Source: WRAU01 sp964277385
Lineage (GTDB): Bacteria > Pseudomonadota > Alphaproteobacteria > WRAU01 > Hepatincolaceae
Assembly (NCBI GenBank): GCA_964277385.1
Contig: OZ195520.1
Span: forward strand, 1,116,001-1,180,000
DNA length: 64,000 nucleotides
Reading direction: 5' to 3'
Part shown: piece after piece, positions 39,458 through 47,506 of the stretch
Numbering within the stretch: the stretch's first letter is position 1
How the letters are laid out: each line of letters opens with the position of its first letter
Notes under the pieces: model-generated
What the model was told of the DNA's origin: nothing
What the model saw: only the letters and a program-made list of their open reading frames with translations
Databases searched by the model: none
Translations under genes and position numbers: made by a program

Positions 39458-40336
39458 ATGGACAATATTTTACCCAATAATTTAAAAAAAATAAGGGAAA
39501 ATAAAGGATTAAGCACAAGAAAATTAGCTAAATTAGCTTATACATCTCATGCTACAATTTCAGATATTGAAAACGGAAAAACTAGATTAAATACAGATTC
39601 CCTTAGATTATTAGCTAAGGCTCTTGAAGTAAGCCCTGAAGATTTAATAAGAGAAGATTTAATTTTAGAACCTAACGAAAATTCTAAACTCAAAAGCAAC
39701 TTAACTCTTTTAAGAGAAAAAGCAGGATTAACACAAGTTGAAGTAGGCCAAAAACTAGGAAAAACTAAACAATATATTAGTTTACTAGAAAAAGATGTTA
39801 GTAAAATTAACGAATCTATGAAAGAACAATTAGCTAAAGTTCTTAAAGTAAATCCTGATGAAATCACAGCAGATCCTCCACAACAAGTAATTCCGACAAA
39901 AGAAATGATTTACCTGCCTCTTTATGATTATAAACTGTCAGCTGGTAAGGGAATCTACAAATTAAATAATGCGATTACAGACAAAGATTATACTAAAATA
40001 CCTGTTAAAATAGAACTTTTAGAAAAAATAACAATATCAAATATCAATAACTTATGCTTGTTAATTATTGATGGAGATTCAATGGATCCTACCTTTAAAG
40101 ATGGAGATTTTGCTATTTTAGATACTAGTATTAATGAATTAACATCTCAAGGCGGCATATATGCTTTTGATTACGATGATGAATCTTATATAAAACGAAT
40201 TCAAAGAACCCCGGATAAATTAATTATCATATCAGATAATCCTAAATATAAAGAATGGTTTATAGACCTACCACCAAAACACACTTTAAAAATATGGGGA
40301 AAAGTTAAAGCCTCAATGCCAATTAATAAAGTTTAG
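39458..40336 (+). CDS. CI/LexA-type phage repressor with two HTH domains and S24 peptidase domain
   Basis: 292 aa from ATG 39458 (AAAGGA upstream; TTG at 39455 rejected). The first HTH is about 7-60 (STRKLAKLAYTSHATISDIE) and the second about 80-130 (TQVEVGQKLGKTKQYISLLE), an unusual doubling. The C-terminal S24 domain has a probable cleavage site in LSAGKG, Ser in LIIDGDSMDPT (about 208) and Lys in ESYIKRIQR (about 246). Such repressors maintain lysogeny and self-cleave when RecA is activated. It presumably binds the operators at 39418 and 44349. Confidence 0.88.
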   Translation: MDNILPNNLKKIRENKGLSTRKLAKLAYTSHATISDIENGKTRLNTDSLRLLAKALEVSPEDLIREDLILEPNENSKLKSNLTLLREKAGLTQVEVGQKLGKTKQYISLLEKDVSKINESMKEQLAKVLKVNPDEITADPPQQVIPTKEMIYLPLYDYKLSAGKGIYKLNNAITDKDYTKIPVKIELLEKITISNINNLCLLIIDGDSMDPTFKDGDFAILDTSINELTSQGGIYAFDYDDESYIKRIQRTPDKLIIISDNPKYKEWFIDLPPKHTLKIWGKVKASMPINKV

Positions 40337-40378
40337 AGTTTGTTTTATTTATCAATTTAAAGTTGATAAATCCAATTT

Positions 40379-40411
40379 AAGAGACTAACTTTTTAGTCTC
40401 TTTTTTATTTT
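40379..40411 (+). terminator. Terminator of the repressor gene
   Basis: AAGAGACTAA / TTAGTCTCTT, a perfect 10-bp stem with a 4-base loop, followed by TTTTATTTTA. A weaker hairpin TTATCAA...TTGATAA precedes it. Confidence 0.85.
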
Positions 40412-40422
40412 AATAATAAATA

Positions 40423-40452
40423 TTGAATAGAGCATGATAACAAATATATAAT
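40423..40452 (+). promoter_or_regulatory. Promoter of the nuclease-ATPase pair
   Basis: TTGAAT (40423-40428), 18-bp spacer, TATAAT (40447-40452) on the plus strand, 28 bp before the nuclease start. It is independent of the repressor transcript because a terminator lies between. Confidence 0.55.
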
Positions 40453-40479
40453 ATATATTATATATAGTAATTCTGTGTT

Positions 40480-41436
40480 ATGAATATGAAAATAAATAAT
40501 GGTGGTAGTAATGCTATTAAAGGATTTAATTATCAATCTGGAGTAGCTATTTACATGATGATTAAACACTATCATAATGATAGTTTTAAAATTTGCGTAG
40601 AAGCTCAAGATGATATTGATATTATGATTGATAATTGTTGTATCTTCATGCAAATCAAATCATATAAACAATCTAAAACAACATTAACAAATTTAGTAAA
40701 AAAAGCACCAAATTCTTCAATATTACATAAATTATGGGATAAAGAAGAATTACCTAATATTCAATATAGATATAAAATAGTTTGTACAGATTTTAGTGGT
40801 TGCAATGGTATATTTGAGGATGGAATTGCCTTTAATAACTGTTTATACCCTTTATCTAACCTTGATATTGATTATCCTGAATATAATTATAAACTAAGTA
40901 ATACTTATATTGCAATAACACCTTTTAAAGATAATATGATAGATACAGAGATTTACCTAAAAGGTACAATGGTGTCTTCTGGAATAAGAGTAGATAATGG
41001 ATTTGGAGATATAATTTTTAATGAATTATTTAAAATTATTCAATTAAAGTCTTCAATTAAATCAGTAGATAAATCATCTATTAATAGGAAAACAATTAGT
41101 TCTCAAGAATTAAAAAAACTATTTAATAAAGGTAACCAATATATTAATATAATTGATGAATGCAAAAAAGTGTTATCTAAAATAACAGCAAATTTAAATG
41201 ATGATCAATTATGTAGCCAAATTGAAAAAAATATTGAGAAAAGATTTGATATCTTATTAAGAGCACAACGTAATATTATTACAAAAATAATAGGAAATTA
41301 TGAATTAGAAAGTAATTATTTTGATTTAATTCAAAGATTGTTTTTTAAAACAAAAAATAATAATATTGGTCTGGATGATCATGAAATTTATACAGTCATT
41401 ATTGCATTAGTATCAGAAAAAATACAAGAGTTATAA
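40480..41436 (+). CDS. DUF4297-type (Cap4-like) dsDNA nuclease, defence effector
   Basis: 318 aa. The N-terminal GGSNAIKGFNYQSGVAIYMM, EAQDDIDI (Glu41, Asp44-45) and FMQIKSYK (Gln58, Lys60) make the PD-(D/E)XK core of the DUF4297 family, the nuclease found in Cap4 and in some Lamassu LmuA effectors. The remainder is helical and not diagnostic. It would cut DNA when released by its partner ATPase. The stop is two bases before the partner gene. Family inferred from motif order. Confidence 0.75.
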   Translation: MNMKINNGGSNAIKGFNYQSGVAIYMMIKHYHNDSFKICVEAQDDIDIMIDNCCIFMQIKSYKQSKTTLTNLVKKAPNSSILHKLWDKEELPNIQYRYKIVCTDFSGCNGIFEDGIAFNNCLYPLSNLDIDYPEYNYKLSNTYIAITPFKDNMIDTEIYLKGTMVSSGIRVDNGFGDIIFNELFKIIQLKSSIKSVDKSSINRKTISSQELKKLFNKGNQYINIIDECKKVLSKITANLNDDQLCSQIEKNIEKRFDILLRAQRNIITKIIGNYELESNYFDLIQRLFFKTKNNNIGLDDHEIYTVIIALVSEKIQEL

Positions 41437-41438
41437 AA

Positions 41439-43103
41439 ATGATAATTAAAAAATTAATAATTTTAAACCCTGTGTTAGAAGAAGCAAATTTATTTGAATT
41501 TTCTAATAAAGCAAATATTATTTGTTCTGATGATATTTCGGGAAATCACGCAGGTAAGTCTTCTTTATTAAAATCTTTATATTATACCTTAGGTTTAGGT
41601 ATTAAAACCTTTCCTGAGAATTGGAATTATTATGATATGATGTTTAAAATATATTATTCTCATGATAATAAAGATGGTTATATTATTAGATATAAAGATA
41701 ATTTTTATTTATCTAACAATGAAAAAATATTAAATTATAAAGATTATTCTCTATGGTTATCTGATTTATTGAAGATTCAATTAAAACTGACGCATTTTAA
41801 GACAGATGAAAATGCTACTTTGAGGACTTCTGTCTATACATTTCCTTATTACATAGATCAAGATAAATCTTGGGGAGGAATATTTTATAAGCATCTTAAT
41901 AGTATGAATCATTATTCTAATGTTCCTAAAAGACCTATAGAGTATTTATTAGGAATATACAACGATAATCTTAACATTTTAGAAACAAAGAAAAAAGATT
42001 TACAAAATAAAATTCAAATTCTACGAACTCAAAAATCATCTTTAGAAAATTTAAAAGATAATTTTATTAAAGAAAAAAATTATGAATTAATTTTTGATGA
42101 AGATAAAATTAAATCTGAGATAAAGGAATACTTATCTTTAGCTGAGAAACTATCAGATAAAATTTCTGATTATAAAATAAAAATTTATGATGAAAGAAAA
42201 AAACTTGATACTCTAAGAATTGAACAAAAAGAATTAGGTAAGTTATTACGTGATAATCAGGAAAACTATAATACAATCAAGTTATGCCAATGCCCTGTGT
42301 GTGAATCTGAGCTTACAATAGAGCAATCTGTAAAAAGAATTAAGCTAAAGTATACTGAATTTAATATAAAACGTTACCAACTTGATACTCAAAACAATAT
42401 TGATACTCTAATATCTAAGATTGATAAGTTAAAGAAAGAAAAAATTAATTTTGAGAAAGAATATCAATCATTATTAAAAATATCTACTATAAAGAGTGAG
42501 AAACTAACATTAAAGCAATATATTGATGAAAAGGCTAATGAATATAGTGCAGAAAATTATAATAATATTGTTTCTCTATTAACAAAACAAATTAAGAAAC
42601 TTGATGAAGATATAATTTCATTAGGTAAAGAAATAAATAAAACTAAAAAAACTTTAGAAGAAAAAAGAAAAGCTATTAAAGAGCAATTTGATATATTGAG
42701 AAATAGTCTTAATAAAGCTTTTCCACATAGCAATATTATTAGTAAGGAATTTTTAGACTTTGCTGAATTAACAAAAAGTAGTGGGGCAGGAAATAATCAA
42801 ACAGTATTGAGTCTATATTTAATTTATTTTTCATTGTTAATAGAATATTCAAATATAGAATTTCCTTTTGGTATAGATGCAATTACTAAAGATGAAGTTG
42901 ATATTACAGGAATGCAAACAATGTATGAACAATTAAATAAACACTTATTATCAAAAAATTGTCAATCATTCGCTGTAGTTTTAAAAGATAAGCTAAAATA
43001 TATACAATCTAAACAATATAAAATTATTGAGTTATCTAATCCGATTCTTTCAAAAGAAAAATTTAATGTTTTACAAGAAGAATTTTTAAATATTCTTGAT
43101 TAA
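41439..43103 (+). CDS. Rad50/SMC-like ATPase with zinc hook, partner of the nuclease
   Basis: 554 aa. Walker A GNHAGKSS at about 34-41, a long coiled coil, a CPVC zinc hook at about 285-288, a second coiled coil, and a C-terminal ATPase part (TKSSGAGNNQTVLSLYLIYF as ABC signature region, PFGIDAITKD as Walker-B region). This pairing of nuclease and hook ATPase resembles Lamassu LmuA-LmuB and ABC-3C-type defence systems. No third component is present. Probably senses unusual DNA ends and activates the nuclease. Confidence 0.75.
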   Translation: MIIKKLIILNPVLEEANLFEFSNKANIICSDDISGNHAGKSSLLKSLYYTLGLGIKTFPENWNYYDMMFKIYYSHDNKDGYIIRYKDNFYLSNNEKILNYKDYSLWLSDLLKIQLKLTHFKTDENATLRTSVYTFPYYIDQDKSWGGIFYKHLNSMNHYSNVPKRPIEYLLGIYNDNLNILETKKKDLQNKIQILRTQKSSLENLKDNFIKEKNYELIFDEDKIKSEIKEYLSLAEKLSDKISDYKIKIYDERKKLDTLRIEQKELGKLLRDNQENYNTIKLCQCPVCESELTIEQSVKRIKLKYTEFNIKRYQLDTQNNIDTLISKIDKLKKEKINFEKEYQSLLKISTIKSEKLTLKQYIDEKANEYSAENYNNIVSLLTKQIKKLDEDIISLGKEINKTKKTLEEKRKAIKEQFDILRNSLNKAFPHSNIISKEFLDFAELTKSSGAGNNQTVLSLYLIYFSLLIEYSNIEFPFGIDAITKDEVDITGMQTMYEQLNKHLLSKNCQSFAVVLKDKLKYIQSKQYKIIELSNPILSKEKFNVLQEEFLNILD

Positions 43104-43142
43104 GGAATTGTACAACCCTAAAAACCAGCGGTATAATACTAA

Positions 43143-43321
43143 GATTAACAAAAAATTATACTAAAATACCTATTAAAATAGAAATTTTAGAAAAAATAAC
43201 AATATCAAATATCAATAACTTATGCTTGTTAATTATTGATGGAGATTCAATGGATCCTACCTTTAAAGATGGAAATTTTGCTATTTTAGATTATTTTGTT
43301 TGTCAAGCTTAAAGTTTTAGA
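43143..43321 (+). pseudogene. Remnant of a second repressor gene
   Basis: About 135 bp from 43156 to 43291 repeat positions 39991-40126 of the repressor gene with a few differences, covering codons from YTKIPVKIELLE to DGxFAILD, including the catalytic Ser. The block then breaks off, and AAAGTTTTAGAG (43310-43321) matches the repressor 3' end AAAGTTTAGAG. The central catalytic-Lys part is deleted. The defence pair therefore sits between an intact repressor and the decayed tail of another. Confidence 0.85.
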
Positions 43322-43350
43322 GGTAATATTTTAGTATTACCTCTTTTTAT
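43320..43350 (+). terminator. Terminator after the repressor remnant
   Basis: GAGGTAATA (43320-43328) / TATTACCTC (43335-43343), 6-base loop, then TTTTTATTTT. It ends the rightward nuclease-ATPase unit just before the convergent methyltransferase gene. Confidence 0.8.
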
Positions 43351-43351
43351 T

Positions 43352-44218
43352 TTAGCTTGCTAATCTATGTTGGGCTATTTTATAGTATTCTTCTAATAAT
43401 TCAAAGCCTATAAACTCTCTTTTCAGCGAATTGCACGCTATACCAGTTGTGCCACTACCCATAAATGGATCTAACACTATCTGATTTTCATTAGTTGTCA
43501 TCTCAAGTAGCCTTTCCATTATTTGTATGGGCTTTACCGTTGGGTGTTTTATATTAAATGCTTCCTTATTATATCCTTGATGATTATGTGGTCTACAACC
43601 CCACAATGTTGTTAATTTTTTTTGATTGAAAAGATAAACATGTCTTGGTATACGATATTTAGGTATTTTATAGATATCATCATTAACCTTAGATTTTTCT
43701 TTTGTTATTTCTTGTGATACATCATTTGCTACTGCCCTTAATTCTTCTATATTATTACTAGTCTTTAATAATTTTTTTATCTCTGACATCGCTCTTAAAA
43801 CTGTTTCTTTTGTAGTGTAGTCAATAATTTCCTCTTTTTCATGTTCCCAATCTACTGTTGCCTTGTTTAATTTACCCTTGCCTTTTGTGAATATCATTAT
43901 CTTTTCATGTACTCTTAATGGATAATGATAAGGTGCTGAATTACCCCTTTTATACCATATTATTTCTGCTAGATAGTGGAATTTTTCTTGAGATAAAGTA
44001 TTCCAAACACTTATAGTTGGTTCTTGTCCAAAGTAAACAATGAAACCATTGTCTTTAAGTACCCTATATGAATTGTGGATAAAATTTGCAAAGTTAAAAT
44101 GCGTCTCAATTTTATGATCCCATTTTAAACCGTACGGTGGGTCGGTTATTATTGCATCTATTGAATTATCTTGAATATTATTAAATAAGACTTCTTGATT
44201 ACCTAAGTAAATTCCCAT
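43352..44218 (-). CDS. DNA methyltransferase, beta class (solitary)
   Basis: 288 aa. Motif IV DPPYG near residue 29 (IDAIITDPPYGLKW), then target-recognition region, then HPTVKP and motif I DPFMGSGTTGIACNSLKREF with FIGFELLEEYY: the order of beta-class amino-methyltransferases. DPPY favours N6-adenine. No restriction enzyme is adjacent, so it probably protects phage DNA or acts in regulation. Transcribed leftward between the defence pair and the rightward early promoter. Confidence 0.85.
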   Translation of the reverse strand: MGIYLGNQEVLFNNIQDNSIDAIITDPPYGLKWDHKIETHFNFANFIHNSYRVLKDNGFIVYFGQEPTISVWNTLSQEKFHYLAEIIWYKRGNSAPYHYPLRVHEKIMIFTKGKGKLNKATVDWEHEKEEIIDYTTKETVLRAMSEIKKLLKTSNNIEELRAVANDVSQEITKEKSKVNDDIYKIPKYRIPRHVYLFNQKKLTTLWGCRPHNHQGYNKEAFNIKHPTVKPIQIMERLLEMTTNENQIVLDPFMGSGTTGIACNSLKREFIGFELLEEYYKIAQHRLAS

Positions 44219-44342
44219 TATTTATACCTATATTTATTTTTTTTCAATCCTTGAGAATCTAATTTGAATCTCTTTAATTTTACTTTTTATTGCTTATAAC
44301 CCTTATTTTAACTTAGTTTTATATTTTTGTATATTTTTTTGT

Positions 44343-44371
44343 TTGACATGGTAAGATAATCTTACCATAAT
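44343..44371 (+). promoter_or_regulatory. Rightward early promoter with operator in the spacer
   Basis: TTGACA (44343-44348), 17-bp spacer, CATAAT (44366-44371). The spacer contains TGGTAAGATNATCTTACCA (44349-44367), the same palindrome as at 39418-39436. It controls the recombination operon starting at 44484. Placement 4.9 kb away from the repressor gene is due to the inserted cargo. Confidence 0.85.
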
Positions 44372-44372
44372 A

Positions 44373-44412
44373 AAGCCATAAAGAAACAAAACAAGCTAAT
44401 GTAATTTTAAAA
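44373..44412. repeat. Partial copy of the Bro-cassette promoter block
   Basis: CATAAAGAAACAAAACAAGC and the following TAATGTAATTTTAAAAAT match the -35-side sequence conserved upstream of all six C4-like RNAs (for example 35441-35476), here without an RNA or Bro gene. The rest of 44413-44483 shows no gene. Confidence 0.55.
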
Positions 44413-44483
44413 ATAAATCAGATATAAGCAACTAACAATAGGCACTGGGTCTTCTGATTTAAGAAAGATAAAAGAGGTAAAAA

Positions 44484-44651
44484 ATGGAAAAGGAAAAAAC
44501 GATAGAACAAATAAAAGCTAAAAAAACGGAAAGTGATCAAGAGTATTTAAACAGACTACAAATGTGGCTCAAAATAGAAGAAGCGAAAAGAGGTGTTGGA
44601 CCTATTCATTTTATTAAACAAAAACAAGAAACAAAACAATGGAAACAATAA
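44484..44651 (+). CDS. 55-aa charged early protein
   Basis: MEKEKTIEQIKAKKTESDQE start, then YLNRLQMWLKIEEAKRGVGP and a KQETKQWKQ end. Preceded by AAAGAGGT. First gene of the rightward early operon. Highly charged and helical; no family recognised. Confidence 0.5.
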   Translation: MEKEKTIEQIKAKKTESDQEYLNRLQMWLKIEEAKRGVGPIHFIKQKQETKQWKQ

Positions 44652-44710
44652 TTATATTACTGATGTTCTACATAATATTTGTAATTAAAGAAAAGAAAAA
44701 CAAAAGGTAA
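44639..44710 (+). CDS. 23-aa membrane peptide
   Basis: METIIILLMFYIIFVIKEKK then NKR: one transmembrane span with a basic tail. The ATG lies inside the last codons of the upstream gene. Small, so uncertain, but the composition is not random. Confidence 0.4.
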   Translation: METIIILLMFYIIFVIKEKKNKR

Positions 44711-44714
44711 GACA

Positions 44715-45002
44715 ATGTGTGAAACATGTTATAACGGAAGACCGAGTCCAATAGTTAGAGAAATAGGAACAATCAAAAAAGAAATAACATTTACCGCACC
44801 AACAGGTGACACTTTAAGCTACTGTGTTGATTGTTATAATCATGAGTTTGAACATTTTGAAAACTTTTATTGTGAAGGATGTAATCAGTTTCACGATAGA
44901 TTTGAAATAAATCACGAAGAAGGAAGTAGCAAGTACCTGTGTAATGCTTGTTATTGTGAATTTTGCAAAATTAATTGTTATAAAGGTATTTGGGAGAATT
45001 AA
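44715..45002 (+). CDS. Cysteine-rich zinc-binding protein
   Basis: 95 aa with four CxxC knuckles: CETC at the start, CVDC, CEGC and CNAC followed by CEFC. Spacing suggests two zinc ribbons or a LIM-like pair. Such small zinc proteins are frequent in phage early operons, where they act on host transcription. Role not determined by sequence. Confidence 0.6.
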   Translation: MCETCYNGRPSPIVREIGTIKKEITFTAPTGDTLSYCVDCYNHEFEHFENFYCEGCNQFHDRFEINHEEGSSKYLCNACYCEFCKINCYKGIWEN

Positions 45003-45003
45003 A

Positions 45004-45246
45004 ATGATAACAACGAACTTAATATTAGAGTATATAAAAAGTTTTTTAGAAAATAATCTAACAACAGTATTAGATCGTCACTTTTTTTTAGAAAACATAG
45101 ATAAAAAAGACTTAGAACTAACAGAAATTGAATATGCAAGATTACAAACTAAATTGACTCTTGCTTTTATAACTGTTTTAGAAAAAGAAGCTGAAACTGT
45201 TATCAGAGAGTTTTATGATAAAAAACTTGTTCTTGATGAGTTGTAA
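45004..45246 (+). CDS. 80-aa helical early protein
   Basis: Starts at ATG 45004 (MITTNLILEYIKSFLENNLT), immediately after the zinc protein stop; an in-frame ATG at 44944 lies within that gene and was rejected. Helical, acidic. No family recognised. Confidence 0.5.
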   Translation: MITTNLILEYIKSFLENNLTTVLDRHFFLENIDKKDLELTEIEYARLQTKLTLAFITVLEKEAETVIREFYDKKLVLDEL

Positions 45247-45288
45247 TAAAAAATAGTTAATTGATAGACAAGGAAAAGGAGAATAAGA

Positions 45289-45483
45289 ATGAGTTTAAAG
45301 AAATATAAAGAAGAAGTCTTTTTAAGTCTTTTTGATATTTTATCAAAAACCCCATATTCAATAAAAAAGAAGGGAAAGATTTTAGAAATGGCAGATATTA
45401 TTTTAAAAAAATCAAATAAGAAAACAATACTCATAATAACAATACTTGGATTATCTACGGTTATAAAAGATATAAAGGAATAA
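45289..45483 (+). CDS. 64-aa early protein with hydrophobic C-terminus
   Basis: MSLKKYKEEVFLSLFDILSK start and KTILIITILGLSTVIKDIKE end, so possibly one membrane segment. AAAGGAGAA precedes the start. No family recognised. Confidence 0.5.
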   Translation: MSLKKYKEEVFLSLFDILSKTPYSIKKKGKILEMADIILKKSNKKTILIITILGLSTVIKDIKE

Positions 45484-45488
45484 TAAAA

Positions 45489-45710
45489 ATGTATACAAAT
45501 TTTAAAAAGTTATTAAATAAACATTTTAGTAAAAGTTTCTCTAATGAAATTTCGGAAAAAATATCTGGTGCTGATCTTATTATTTTTTATAAAGAAGCTG
45601 ATAAATATTCACAAAAACAAATATCTAAATTAAAAAAAGAATTTAAAGAGAATTATATTTTATCACAAGTATATGAGAAATTAAAAACTACCAAAAATAA
45701 AAATGGATAA
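45489..45710 (+). CDS. 73-aa basic early protein
   Basis: MYTNFKKLLNKHFSKSFSNE with ADLIIFYKEADKYSQKQISK. Basic and helical, 5 bp from both neighbours in the operon. No family recognised. Confidence 0.45.
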   Translation: MYTNFKKLLNKHFSKSFSNEISEKISGADLIIFYKEADKYSQKQISKLKKEFKENYILSQVYEKLKTTKNKNG

Positions 45711-45715
45711 AAATA

Positions 45716-46504
45716 ATGAATAACTCAATAACAGAAAGAACTACTATAAACAGCCTTTTATCAAAAGAAAGTACAAAAAAAAGGCTAGAAGAAGTAATAG
45801 GAAAAGAAGCATCTAGTTTTACATCTGCAGTCTTAACAATAGCAAAATCTCCATCTTTAAGAGATTGTACTCCTGAAAGCATATTAGGTTCTGCGATTAT
45901 TTGTGCAACACTAAAGTTACCAATAAATCAGAATTTAGGATTTGCATATATTGTCCCTTATAAAAAAGAAGCACAATTCCAAATGGGTTATAAAGGTTTT
46001 ATACAACTCGCAATTCGTAGCGGTCAATTTAAAAAATTAAATGTTTCAATGCTCACCAAAAGCCAATTTAAAAATTACGATGAGCTTACAGGAGAAATTA
46101 AATACGATCTATCCGATAAATCTGATCTTGAACCTTATGTTTGGGTTGGTTATTTTCAGTTAATTAATGGCTTTGAGAAGTTTTTTGTAATGACCAAAGA
46201 CGAATTACTAGCACATGCTAGAAAATACTCAAAGTTGTTCGCAGGTCCATATACAACTTCATCTTTATGGAGTACAGATTTTGATAATATGGCAAGAAAA
46301 ACAGTAATAAAGCTATTACTTTCTAAATATGCTCCATTAAGTTTAGATATGCAAACTGCTCAAACTTACGATCAAGCTGTAATTGATGAAAACTATAATA
46401 TTAAATACGCAGACAACCAACCACAAGAACTTTCAAAAGAAGTAAATCAAGATGCAGATTTCAAATCTTTTGGCGATATAGGAAAAGTACAACAAGGAGA
46501 GTAA
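45716..46504 (+). CDS. recT: RecT single-strand annealing protein
   Basis: 262 aa with the RecT signature: TPESILGSAIICATLKLPIN, GFAYIVPYKKEAQFQMGYKG and IQLAIRSGQFKKL, and later VWVGYFQLINGFEKFFVMTK. RecT anneals complementary single strands during phage recombination. It is paired in the same operon with a RecB-like nuclease (47500-48483) that would supply single strands. Confidence 0.95.
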   Translation: MNNSITERTTINSLLSKESTKKRLEEVIGKEASSFTSAVLTIAKSPSLRDCTPESILGSAIICATLKLPINQNLGFAYIVPYKKEAQFQMGYKGFIQLAIRSGQFKKLNVSMLTKSQFKNYDELTGEIKYDLSDKSDLEPYVWVGYFQLINGFEKFFVMTKDELLAHARKYSKLFAGPYTTSSLWSTDFDNMARKTVIKLLLSKYAPLSLDMQTAQTYDQAVIDENYNIKYADNQPQELSKEVNQDADFKSFGDIGKVQQGE

Positions 46505-46508
46505 TAAA

Positions 46509-46709
46509 ATGGAAATTACTAAAGTAGAAACTATTTTAACTTTAAAAATTAATACAGATGATTTACAAAGGATTCAGTTAGCCACAAAGAGTTATTTAAA
46601 AAGCATGAGATTTGAATGTGAAAAAGATTCAAGTTTAAGTAAAGAACATTTAAAAGACTATGAAGATTTTGTTGAAAAAATTACTAAATTACCATACCCA
46701 CTATTTTAA
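46509..46709 (+). CDS. 66-aa early protein
   Basis: MEITKVETILTLKINTDDLQ, a strand then helices, ending LPYPLF. It lies 4 bp after recT. No family recognised; probably accessory to recombination or replication by position. Confidence 0.45.
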   Translation: MEITKVETILTLKINTDDLQRIQLATKSYLKSMRFECEKDSSLSKEHLKDYEDFVEKITKLPYPLF

Positions 46710-46732
46710 TAAAAAACCAAAGGAGAATAGCC

Positions 46733-47506
46733 ATGAAAGATTTTAATATATTAAACCTAACTGATGAAAAAAGAATGTCTTCAAGGGAGATAGCAAAATT
46801 ATGTAATAAACCTCATGATAATTTATTAAAACTTATAAGAAGCTTAATTTCTGAGGGTATCCTAAAAAATACGACACCCCGTGAATACAAACATGAACAA
46901 AATAGACAAGTATACACAGAGTATTATTCTAATAAACGAGACTCTTTAATAATTGTAGCTAGACTCTCCCCAGAATTTACCGCAAAAGTTATAGACCGTT
47001 GGCAAGAACTAGAACAACAAAATCAGTATAAAGGAAGAACTTTACCAAAAAGTTGGTCAGAAACTTTAGAGATGCTAGCTCTAGAGGTTAAAGAAAACGA
47101 GAAACTACAAAATCAACTAGAAGAAGCTCAACCACAAATAGCTTTTGCTAATTCTGTTAAAGCATCTAAAGATTGTATATTAGTTGGTCAACTAGCCGTT
47201 CTATTAAAACAATCAGGTTTAGACATTGGAGAAAAAAGATTATTTAAATGGTTAAGAACTAATAATTATCTATGCAAAGATAAATCTCGTTGGAATAAAC
47301 CAACTCAAAAATCTATGGACTTGGATTTATTTAAGTATGAAGAAACTTCAATAAATAGAAGCAACGGAATAATCCTTTTAAATTTTACTCCTAAGGTAAC
47401 AGGCAAAGGACAAGAATACTTTATAAACAAGTTATTAGCTAATCAAAATCTACTTACTAATGAAGATAATAATATTCATATTCTTCAAAGTGAGGTGCAA
47501 TGTTAG
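46733..47506 (+). CDS. Antirepressor with Rha and KilA-C domains
   Basis: 257 aa. The N-terminal Rha-type domain (RMSSREIAKLCNKPHDNLLK) includes YYSNKRDSLIIVARLSPEFT; the C-terminal KilA-C/ANT domain is AFANSVKASKDCILVGQLAV to RSNGIILLNFTPKVTGKGQE. Such fusions act as phage antirepressors. AAGGAGAAT precedes the ATG. The prophage therefore carries this antirepressor in the recombination operon besides three Bro genes. Confidence 0.85.
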   Translation: MKDFNILNLTDEKRMSSREIAKLCNKPHDNLLKLIRSLISEGILKNTTPREYKHEQNRQVYTEYYSNKRDSLIIVARLSPEFTAKVIDRWQELEQQNQYKGRTLPKSWSETLEMLALEVKENEKLQNQLEEAQPQIAFANSVKASKDCILVGQLAVLLKQSGLDIGEKRLFKWLRTNNYLCKDKSRWNKPTQKSMDLDLFKYEETSINRSNGIILLNFTPKVTGKGQEYFINKLLANQNLLTNEDNNIHILQSEVQC

